Assembly: GCA_045545095.1 (NCBI GenBank)
Contig: JAZQAG010000027.1
Span: 1 to 14,718, forward strand
Source: Phocaeicola_A sp045545095
GTDB lineage: Bacteria; Bacteroidota; Bacteroidia; Bacteroidales; Bacteroidaceae
Reading direction: 5' to 3'
Length of the DNA: 14,718 bases
Numbering within the stretch: the stretch's first letter is position 1; each line of letters starts with the position of its first letter. The notes below the pieces were generated by a model. The model was not told where the DNA came from. It was given only the letters and a program-made list of their open reading frames with translations, and made no database searches. Made by a program: the position numbers and the translations under genes. Shown in pieces: positions 7,643 through 13,385 of this stretch.

Positions 7643-10303
7643 TTACCTCTCCACCACATAGACAAAACCTCCGCGGGGTCGGCATTTCACGGTGGTGGGG
7701 AGTTTGGTGGCGGTGCGTATCTCCCACTTCTTGCCGTCCAGGAAGAGGCGGGCGGTGCGGAAGGTTGGGATGATGGCGCGGAGGTCGGCATCGAGCACCT
7801 GTTCCTCGTCCATGCCATTGATTCCGGCCACGTACCAGGTGTTTCCGCTCCGTCGGGCAATGACGGCCGAGCGGCCGGGATAGCCCGAGACGTAGCGTGT
7901 CTCGTCCCACACGGCAGGCAATTGGCCGAGGAAGTCCTTCACCTCCTGCGGTTGTGCCAGAAAACTTTCGGGACGGTCGGCCAAGTGTTGCAAGCCCGAC
8001 TCGAAGAGTACCGTCAGGGCCAGTTCGTGTGCATGGGTGGTGATGTGCGGATGTTGCGAGTCGGAGAAGGCACAGGGGGTATAATCCATTGGCCCTATGA
8101 CGTTGCGCGTGAAAGGTAGCGTGGCGTTGTGGCTGGCCGCCCTGTTGGTGAAGGTAGGCACATTGTTGTACCATTCGGATCCATAGACGGCCTCTATGGT
8201 GAGCATATGCGGATAGGTGCGTTGCCATCCGCGGGGGATGGTGGCTCCGTGGAAGTTCACCAACAGGTGGTGGCGTGCCGTGCTCTCCATCAGGTCGATG
8301 TAGTAATCCATGTTCATCTGGTTGTCGCCCGAGAAGAAGTCAATCTTCACCCCTGCCACACCCAGTTTCTCGCACCAGGCAAACTCCCGTTCGCGGTCTT
8401 CGGGCTTGTTCAGGCGGAATTTGGGACCGGGTGCCCCGTTTATCCATCCTACTGACGAGTTGTACCATATCATCGGTTTCACTCCTCGCGATTTGGCATA
8501 GCTGATGGCATCCTCGATGGTTTTCCCATCCTTCATGCCGTCCCACTCGGCATCGATGAGCACGTAGGGGAGTTTCATCTCCACGGCCATATCGACATAT
8601 TGGCGGATAATGTTATAGTCGTTGCTCCCATGGTTGTGCGCCCAATAAATCCACGACACCACTCCCGGCTCTATCCACGAGGTGTCCGTCAGGCGGCAAG
8701 GTTCGGAGAGGTCGGTCACCAGGGTGCTCTCCACCACATTGGCCAGTGTGCCGACGATGGCCATGCGCCAGGGCGAGTGCCAGTTGTCCGTCATTTTCAG
8801 GTCGTTTTTGTCGGGGCATACGCGATAGCGCTCCACATCCCCGTCGTTGCGCAGACACGAAGCACTCTGCCTGCGATTGATGTCAGCCTCGGAGAGCAGG
8901 GCAAACACCCCCTCCTGCGCCTCTATCAGAGCAGGATATCCCCACCGGTGGTCGCGGCTTTCGCCCGTCGTGGCATGGGGGAAGAAGGCCTCGTAAGGCT
9001 CCGTCCACCGTTGCACCCAGCGGTTTTTCCCTTCAGGGATGAGGTAAGCCGTCCGCTCCTCGGGGAGTGTTTCACCGTTTATCCCCGTCAGTTCGTAGCG
9101 GAAGGCCACACCATCATTGTAAAGGCGCCACACCAGGCGTGTGCGGTCATCTACGGCCACGGCATATTCGTTGGCCTCGTTGGAGGCACGCAAGCGTTTG
9201 CCGGAGAGCATGGTGTAATCCTCGTGCAAGTGGCGCACAAAGGTCAGTTCTTGCCTCTGGGCGAAAGTCTTTCCCAAGCCATATCCGTCGGCCTCGATGC
9301 GGAGCACGGTTTTCCCCTGATACTCCACCACATATTTTCCATCCGCCTGCTTGAGCGTCAGCTTCTTATTGGGCGATTGCGCCTTCTCGGCCGACTCCTT
9401 AAGGAAGAAGTCCACCATCTGTTTGAAGGTCCCCTCGTTGAAGGTCACGGGGCCATGTTGTCCGCCGGGCACGGTGATGAACTCCTCCAAGCAACCGGCC
9501 TTCTCAAGTTCTTCCGCAAAGTAGGCACTCTGGCAATGAGGCACCACATTGTCCGCATCGCCATGGATAACGAGGAAACGCGGACAATCCTTCGTGACAT
9601 AGGTGATGGGGCTGATAAGGCTCACCATCTCGGGCATGTCAGCAGGTGCCCCTCCCATGAGGGCCGCCTCGGGCGAGTTGCCATCCTTCACGGTCTCACA
9701 ATTCTCCATGCGAGCCATGTCCACAGGGCCAAACCAATCGACCACGGCATCCACCCTGCTGCTCTCATCGGGGTGTCCGCCCACGGCACCCTCCAAATCG
9801 ACCGTGGTAGCGCCCACCGTGCGGCTCTTCATCCCGTTGGTCACACCGGCCAGTGCCGAGAGATGCCCACCGGAAGAGAAACCGGTGATGCCTATGAACG
9901 AAGTGTCCAGCCTGTATCTGTCGGCATTGGCACGCAAGTAGCGTATGGCCGCCTTCACATCATGTATCTGGGCAGGAAACCGTGCATCGCCACTACTCCG
10001 GTGGTTGATGCACACCACGGCAAATCCCGCATCCGTCAAGGGCTTGCCTATCGACATGTAGGCCATTCCCTTCATATTGTTGGCAAACCAGGCACTTCCA
10101 TAGATGGCCACCACTACCTTGTAGCGCTCCTGATTGCCCTGAGGCAAGTAGATGTCCATCTGGTGAGCCTCCAGCTCATCGCCGGCATAGTTCACATTCT
10201 TGTACTGAGGTTCCACACGCGGACCTCCAAACCCTTGCGGCGGTTGGGCATAAGCCAACATAGTGCAACAGATTGCCGCGATAATTATAGTCAGTCGATT
10301 CAT
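7643..10303 (-). CDS. Bimodular secreted enzyme: alpha/beta-hydrolase esterase fused to GH97 glycosidase
   Basis: An 886-residue protein with a cleavable signal peptide (MNRLTIIIAAICCTMLAYAQ). Residues about 33-305 are an alpha/beta hydrolase of the BD-FAE/acyl-esterase kind: nucleophile Ser143 in GFSSGG, Asp251 in HGDADNVVP, His283 in GGQHG. The usual oxyanion HGG is YGS (68-70). Residues about 312-886 are a complete GH97: an N-terminal beta-sandwich (KKLTLKQADGKYVVEYQG), a barrel with YVLIDAEWDG and GVKIDFFSGDNQ, and a C-terminal beta domain. Asp655 in KIDF is the predicted nucleophile, and Glu704 in LTIEAVYG the acid/base. An Asp at this place marks the retaining, alpha-galactosidase-like branch of GH97 rather than the inverting SusB branch. 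In a xylan operon the pair would deacylate and trim galactosyl-type side chains, as in complex cereal arabinoxylan (inference). The gene is GC-rich; 163 bp of repeats separate it from CE15. Confidence 0.9.
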   Translation of the reverse strand: MNRLTIIIAAICCTMLAYAQPPQGFGGPRVEPQYKNVNYAGDELEAHQMDIYLPQGNQERYKVVVAIYGSAWFANNMKGMAYMSIGKPLTDAGFAVVCINHRSSGDARFPAQIHDVKAAIRYLRANADRYRLDTSFIGITGFSSGGHLSALAGVTNGMKSRTVGATTVDLEGAVGGHPDESSRVDAVVDWFGPVDMARMENCETVKDGNSPEAALMGGAPADMPEMVSLISPITYVTKDCPRFLVIHGDADNVVPHCQSAYFAEELEKAGCLEEFITVPGGQHGPVTFNEGTFKQMVDFFLKESAEKAQSPNKKLTLKQADGKYVVEYQGKTVLRIEADGYGLGKTFAQRQELTFVRHLHEDYTMLSGKRLRASNEANEYAVAVDDRTRLVWRLYNDGVAFRYELTGINGETLPEERTAYLIPEGKNRWVQRWTEPYEAFFPHATTGESRDHRWGYPALIEAQEGVFALLSEADINRRQSASCLRNDGDVERYRVCPDKNDLKMTDNWHSPWRMAIVGTLANVVESTLVTDLSEPCRLTDTSWIEPGVVSWIYWAHNHGSNDYNIIRQYVDMAVEMKLPYVLIDAEWDGMKDGKTIEDAISYAKSRGVKPMIWYNSSVGWINGAPGPKFRLNKPEDREREFAWCEKLGVAGVKIDFFSGDNQMNMDYYIDLMESTARHHLLVNFHGATIPRGWQRTYPHMLTIEAVYGSEWYNNVPTFTNRAASHNATLPFTRNVIGPMDYTPCAFSDSQHPHITTHAHELALTVLFESGLQHLADRPESFLAQPQEVKDFLGQLPAVWDETRYVSGYPGRSAVIARRSGNTWYVAGINGMDEEQVLDADLRAIIPTFRTARLFLDGKKWEIRTATKLPTTVKCRPRGGFVYVVER

Positions 10304-10320
10304 ATGTTAATTTGTTTTTC

Positions 10321-10476
10321 GAGTGCTGATTTTTGAGTTCTGAGTGCTGAGTGATGAGTTCTGAGTGCCGCATGGCCCAATTCTAATCCGCGTCATCTGC
10401 GTCTGAAGAATTTTCCGCGCCGCATGGCCCACTAGTCACTCGTAGCTAGTAGCTAGTCACTCGTAGCTAGTCACTC
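10321..10476. repeat. Composite intergenic repeat cluster between CE15 and GH97
   Basis: Several short repeats are stacked here. Degenerate GAGTGCTGA/GAGTTCTGA units run from 10321 to 10368. GCCGCATGGCCCA occurs twice (10367-10379 and 10419-10431). Between the copies, AATTCT (10379-10384) and AGAATT (10407-10412) flank a core ATCCGCGTCATCTGCGTC. Then the 19-mer CTAGTCACTCGTAGCTAGT occurs twice in tandem (10432-10450, 10453-10471), with a third partial copy running into the CE15 stop codon. A related block lies in the opposite orientation at 12431-12475. No promoter element for GH97 was found on the minus strand here. Confidence 0.8.
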
Positions 10477-11633
10477 AAAAGAAATCTCTCAATAAACTCC
10501 CTCACGACAGGATACTGGCTCTCGTGCAACTGGCAATGCGGATGTCCCCCCACGATGTCCCACGCCATGCGGTCGCCCACTCCGAAGCGCTCCCACACCT
10601 TGTGGGCAGCCTCTGCCGACACCTGCATGGCACTATCCGCCAGCCACCTGTAGTCAGGGTTCCCTAACAAGAGCAGCGCACGCGGACACACCATGGCACA
10701 AAGCTCGTGGTGGTCGTAGGGCAAGCGATAGACACTGTCCCTCTTGAAATTCTCCCTCATGCTCTCCATGAACCAGTTGTAGTCCGTCCGTTCGAGGCTC
10801 TCCACATCCTTCATCGTGTGCGACACACGCCATGCGGCAGCCCCTCCGCCGCCCGGCTCTTGGGCGATGGTGAGCGCCACACGCTCGTCGAAAGCCCCAC
10901 AGAAGAGTGCCATCTTGCCCGCATACGAGCAACCCGTCACCCCGATGTGCCGGGTATCAATCTTCGTCACCTCGGGCCCCAGCAACTGGAGGCCGTCAAT
11001 CAGGCGGCTCAGTCCCCAAGCCCACTCGCTATAAGCCCCATTCTTCTTCAACTCAGGATAGAGGCGGTCAAACTCATAGTTGCCGCGTCCCCTGTTTCCC
11101 CGGCGGAAAAATTGCGAATAAGAGTTCACCTGCCATTCGTGAAAGACCATCGTGGCCAGCGGTATCGAGTCAAACATCTGACGCGGCAGGGAGATGCCGC
11201 TCGTCCCTATCATCAGCGGGAAGGGCGCCACACCCTCCTTGGGGTATCGGATGACAGATCGCAAGGTCAGCGTCTCCTTCCCCACGGTGACATCCACCAC
11301 CAGCGTGTCCCCCACCATGCGGGCCTTCACCTGCTTCTCCTTCTCCACCACCGGCTTCTGTCCGATGCCATAGTGCTGGATCATGGCCGCTATCTCGTTG
11401 CGTCGGCGGGCCCAGTCACCGAAGTCCTCCACACCTTCCAACGCATCGGGCAACTCACGTATCACCGGCAGGTCCGCCACCATCGGCATCACCGGCACGG
11501 CATACCCCGCCCCCGTATTCTCCACCTCATACACCAAGGGGACAGGCCTCTCACTCTGGCAAGCCGCCAAGGCCACCATCCCCCCAACAACCACGGCCCT
11601 CATGGCCGACAAAAATCCACTTTTCCTTGTCAT
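10467..11633 (-). CDS. CE15 glucuronoyl esterase, lipoprotein
   Basis: A 388-residue carbohydrate esterase of family 15, which hydrolyses the ester between (4-O-methyl)glucuronic acid on xylan and lignin alcohols. The N terminus has a lipoprotein signal ending in LAAC (Cys25). The alpha/beta-hydrolase core shows nucleophile Ser236 in GCSYAGK, Glu259 in AQEPGGGG (23 residues later, the spacing of fungal StGE2) and His364/His366 in GGHPHC. In most CE15 members the residue after the serine is Arg (GCSRxGK), which supports the oxyanion hole; here it is Tyr237. The frame opens with a GTG at 11636 directly before the ATG at 11633; the ATG is chosen. It is first in the operon, preceded by a TATATTTG promoter element. 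The last residues LLSD and the TAG stop are encoded by a copy of a dispersed repeat. It is GC-rich like GH97 and GH115. Confidence 0.9.
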   Translation of the reverse strand: MTRKSGFLSAMRAVVVGGMVALAACQSERPVPLVYEVENTGAGYAVPVMPMVADLPVIRELPDALEGVEDFGDWARRRNEIAAMIQHYGIGQKPVVEKEKQVKARMVGDTLVVDVTVGKETLTLRSVIRYPKEGVAPFPLMIGTSGISLPRQMFDSIPLATMVFHEWQVNSYSQFFRRGNRGRGNYEFDRLYPELKKNGAYSEWAWGLSRLIDGLQLLGPEVTKIDTRHIGVTGCSYAGKMALFCGAFDERVALTIAQEPGGGGAAAWRVSHTMKDVESLERTDYNWFMESMRENFKRDSVYRLPYDHHELCAMVCPRALLLLGNPDYRWLADSAMQVSAEAAHKVWERFGVGDRMAWDIVGGHPHCQLHESQYPVVREFIERFLLSD

Positions 11634-11672
11634 CACGATTCAGATTTACTGTTCATATTCTTAAATACCGTG

Positions 11673-11680
11673 CAAATATA
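11673..11680 (-). promoter_or_regulatory. Bacteroidetes -7 promoter element for the xylan operon
   Basis: The minus strand reads TATATTTG, an exact TAnnTTTG match, 40 nt upstream of the CE15 start codon. No convincing TTTG lies 19-21 nt further upstream, so the promoter may be weak or need an activator, as is usual for carbohydrate operons. No regulator gene lies in the window. Confidence 0.6.
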
Positions 11681-11770
11681 ACCAATAAAAGATGATATTC
11701 TCCCCATTCATGTTTCAGATACTATCAAAAATGTCGCATTCTCCCCATTCCGCACCCCCATTTATCAGAA

Positions 11771-11798
11771 AAACCTCAATCCCAAGGGAAAGAGGTTT
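11771..11798. terminator. Symmetric hairpin upstream of the operon, possible bidirectional terminator
   Basis: The 28 bases form a perfectly symmetric interrupted stem: AAACCTC (11771-11777) pairs with GAGGTTT (11792-11798) and TCCC (11780-11783) with GGGA (11786-11789), separated by A/A internal loops. T-rich tails lie on both strands. Its position before the CE15 promoter suggests insulation of the operon from upstream transcription; this role is inferred. Confidence 0.5.
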
Positions 11799-11850
11799 CT
11801 TTTGAGTGACTAGTGATGAGTTATGAGTGCCGAGTTTTCAGTTCTGAATG
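11799..11850 (+). repeat. Dispersed GAGTGACTAG repeat, copy 2
   Basis: CTTTTGAGTGACTAG at 11799-11813 is identical over 15 bases to the reverse complement of 10467-10481, which encodes the end of CE15. It is followed by TGATGAGTTATGAGTGCCGAG, close to the GAGTTCTGAGTG units at 10335-10368. No coding capacity is seen. Confidence 0.7.
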
Positions 11851-11969
11851 ATAGCTGTATCTTAAATCTCCATTTATGCTGGAATAACTATCATTTTGTC
11901 AAATTGTATATTGGGGCTGCGAGAATCGCGTATTTCTGTCTGAAAAGGATTTTGGTTGCAAATACGCGA
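11847..11969. repeat. Two inverted repeats in the non-coding block
   Basis: AATGATAG (11847-11854) pairs with CTATCATT (11888-11895), and TCGCGTATTT (11926-11935) pairs perfectly with AAATACGCGA (11960-11969) around a 24-nt loop. Neither is followed by a T-tract, so they are not ordinary terminators. They could be protein-binding sites or parts of a decayed mobile element. Between 11970 and 12116 nothing further is recognised. Confidence 0.5.
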
Positions 11970-12116
11970 GTTTTGAGGCGGTTGAATGAGATAAGTGGTT
12001 GATATTGTGGTCTGTATAGGATATACGATTTGCAAAATGGGGGAATTCTACGCTTGAAAAATGACTTGTCTGGGGTGATAGCTGTCCTCGAAAATCCTAT
12101 CTTCCTTTCAACTATG

Positions 12117-12220
12117 AAAATGCGCCTTGCTTTTTCTCAAATGCGCCTTACATATTCTGAAAAGCAAGGCACATTCATACCAACTGTAAGCCGCATTTGA
12201 AAAAATGTAAGGCGCATTTT
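12117..12220. repeat. Five-copy inverted array of a 15-mer (AAATGCGCCTTACAT-like)
   Basis: Five copies of a motif close to AAATGCGCCTTACAT lie within about 100 bases: two forward (12119-12134 and 12139-12153), then three reversed (12160-12174, about 12187-12200 and 12205-12219). Copies 2 and 5 form a perfect 15-bp inverted repeat. Copies 1 and 3 pair with one mismatch, and copy 4 differs from the reverse of copy 2 by one base. The array can fold into nested or alternative hairpins. No good coding frame runs through it. Function unknown; it could be a regulator-binding array, a structured RNA or a small non-autonomous element. Confidence 0.75.
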
Positions 12221-12295
12221 TGGATATTCCATACCGAATTGCTACAAAGATGCGCGAAAAATGGGCAATGGAAGTACGAATGTGAGTTGTAGAAA

Positions 12296-12317
12296 CCTGC
12301 AATTTGCTTCTTGCAGG
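12296..12317. other. Small perfect hairpin
   Basis: CCTGCAA (12296-12302) pairs perfectly with TTGCAGG (12311-12317) around an 8-nt loop. No T-tract follows directly on the plus strand. It may be a weak terminator or a remnant of the structured block. Confidence 0.4.
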
Positions 12318-12365
12318 CGCTCATAAAAATGCGAAAAGCCTCCTTTTTTACCCCAAAACAGTTCT

Positions 12366-12386
12366 TATTTTTGCATAATTATGCAA
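12366..12386 (+). promoter_or_regulatory. Promoter-like element overlapping a perfect 16-bp palindrome
   Basis: TATTTTTG (12366-12373) matches the -7 consensus TAnnTTTG. It overlaps TTGCATAATTATGCAA (12371-12386), a perfect 16-bp palindrome whose core TGCAT-AATT-ATGCA has the half-site spacing of an ARG box (TGAAT-N4-ATTCA). A dimeric repressor bound there would cover the promoter start region. No recognisable gene follows within the next 340 bases, so its target is unclear. The ArgR comparison is geometric only. Confidence 0.4.
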
Positions 12387-12430
12387 TTTTCGTCTTTATA
12401 TGCAATTCTCGGAAGTGACAAAATGATATT

Positions 12431-12516
12431 AGTGACTAGCTACTAGCGACTAGTGACTAGTGGCCATGCGGCGCTCATCACCCATAACTCAAATCCTTTG
12501 TGTTCCTTCGTCCATC
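12431..12516 (-). repeat. Dispersed GAGTGACTAG / GCCGCATGGCC repeat, inverted copy
   Basis: Read on the minus strand, this block has GCCGCATGGCC followed by ACTAGTCACTAG and GTAGCTAGTCACT units. It is the same order as 10419-10471 but in the opposite orientation. It is followed on the plus strand by CCTTTGTGTTCCTTCGTCC, another short motif of common intergenic-repeat character. No gene is supported across it. Confidence 0.7.
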
Positions 12517-12582
12517 TGCATTTTTAATACGCTCAAAGAAATTGAGACAACAATCGTATCACAGATGCTTATACTCATAACC

Positions 12583-12601
12583 TTTGCATTACAAATGCAA
12601 A
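12583..12601. other. Short inverted repeat upstream of the toxin-antitoxin pair
   Basis: TTTGCATT (12583-12590) pairs with AATGCAAA (12594-12601) with a 3-nt spacer. Just downstream, GGTGTGTCAAAATG (12632-12645) is an exact copy of 14587-14600. Nothing else is recognised between 12517 and 12690. Confidence 0.35.
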
Positions 12602-12696
12602 AGAACAGAGCTGAGAGAGTGAAACAGAGGAGGTGTGTCAAAATGCTTATCCTACAACTTTTTTGCAATAAATATGGTTGTGTCAATAAAAAGTAG

Positions 12697-12704
12697 TATT
12701 TTCG
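12697..12704 (+). promoter_or_regulatory. Probable promoter element for the mntA-hepT operon
   Basis: TATTTTCG matches the Bacteroidetes -7 consensus TAnnTTTG at seven of eight positions and lies 22 nt upstream of the mntA start codon, leaving a very short leader. A TTG occurs about 17 nt upstream. It is the best candidate for transcription of the pair and perhaps of the BspA-like gene. Confidence 0.4.
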
Positions 12705-12726
12705 CAAAGTCAAATAGCGTTGTAAT

Positions 12727-13026
12727 ATGAAACTGATAGAACAGAACATAAAAGCCATCAGTGCCTTGTGCAAGAAGCATAAGGTACAGAGAATGTTTGT
12801 CTTCGGTTCCATCCTGACCAATCGTTTCAACGATGATAGCGATGTGGATTTATTGGTTGACTTCAACAAGGCCGAGGTGGAAGATTATTTCACGAACTTC
12901 TTCGACTTGAAGTATGCTTTGCAAAACCTGTTCGGACGCAATGTCGATTTGGTGGAAGAGCAAACCATCAGAAACCCCTATTTGAAACAGAGTATCGACG
13001 CATCAAAGACATTGGTATATGGATAA
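12727..13026 (+). CDS. mntA: MntA-type antitoxin, minimal nucleotidyltransferase
   Basis: A 99-residue minimal nucleotidyltransferase. It shows the family motif GSX10DXD: Gly27-Ser28, then Asp39 and Asp41 in GSILTNRFNDDSDVDLLVDF. The third carboxylate is Asp74 in GRNVDLV. In characterised MntA-HepT systems this protein neutralises the HEPN toxin by transferring AMP groups to a tyrosine of its RX4HXY motif. The partner gene follows directly with an 8-bp overlap, the usual order and coupling when the antitoxin comes first. All catalytic positions are intact, so an active enzyme is expected. The length is normal for the family. A TATTTTCG promoter-like element is close upstream. The system may act in phage defence or stress response; the target here is unknown. 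Confidence 0.9.
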   Translation: MKLIEQNIKAISALCKKHKVQRMFVFGSILTNRFNDDSDVDLLVDFNKAEVEDYFTNFFDLKYALQNLFGRNVDLVEEQTIRNPYLKQSIDASKTLVYG

Positions 13027-13357
13027 TCAGACAAAGAAACATCTGCAAGACATTTTAGATGCTATAACCGAAGTAAACGGTTATTTTGAAGACACCCCCA
13101 AGCGTTTTGACGAATTCTTCCGCGACATCCGCTTGCGTCGGGCCATCGAACGTGACGTTGAAATAATGGGAGAAGCAACCAACCGGATTTTGAAAGTGCA
13201 TCCCGAGATTGCCATTACCAATGCCCGCAAGATTGTCGATGCCCGCAACTACATCATTCATGGCTATGACAGCCTTTCAGCAGACATCCTTTGGAGTATA
13301 GTGGTAAACCACCTGCCTCTTTTGGAAGAAGAGATTAGAATACTGCTGGAGGAATAG
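13019..13357 (+). CDS. hepT: HepT-like HEPN ribonuclease toxin (DUF86)
   Basis: A 112-residue all-helical HEPN-domain protein of the DUF86/HepT family. The C-terminal half has the RX4HXY signature Arg76-(N-Y-I-I)-His81-Gly-Tyr83 within VDARNYIIHGY. Arg and His form the metal-independent RNase site at the dimer interface, and Tyr83 is the residue AMPylated by MntA in studied systems. EIMGEATNRILK (49-60) is another typical segment. The start overlaps the end of mntA by 8 bp, implying translational coupling. All key residues are present, so the toxin appears functional. A BspA-like gene begins 28 bp after the stop and may share the transcript. Family assignment is firm; the RNA target cannot be told from sequence. 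Confidence 0.92.
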   Translation: MDNQTKKHLQDILDAITEVNGYFEDTPKRFDEFFRDIRLRRAIERDVEIMGEATNRILKVHPEIAITNARKIVDARNYIIHGYDSLSADILWSIVVNHLPLLEEEIRILLEE

Positions 13358-13385
13358 ATGAGAAACGAATTTTACACAACGTAAA

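Noticed and set aside
7588..7665. Upstream extension of GH115 overlapping the end of the GH97 gene
   Set aside because: The lipoprotein signal begins at MKHRGFF, and the extra residues are not signal-like.
8600..10336. Long open frame of 578 codons on the plus strand opposite the esterase-GH97 gene
   Set aside because: It is antisense to a well-supported enzyme with conserved catalytic motifs. Its translation is His- and Gly-rich without domain character, as expected for a shadow frame in GC-rich DNA.
12108..12302. 64-codon minus-strand frame across the 15-mer array
   Set aside because: Its residues simply reflect the repeated 15-mers, and it has no promoter or start context.
12460..12696. 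78-codon plus-strand frame before mntA
   Set aside because: It starts inside the dispersed repeat, covers inverted repeats and a 14-mer repeat, and its translation has no recognisable features.
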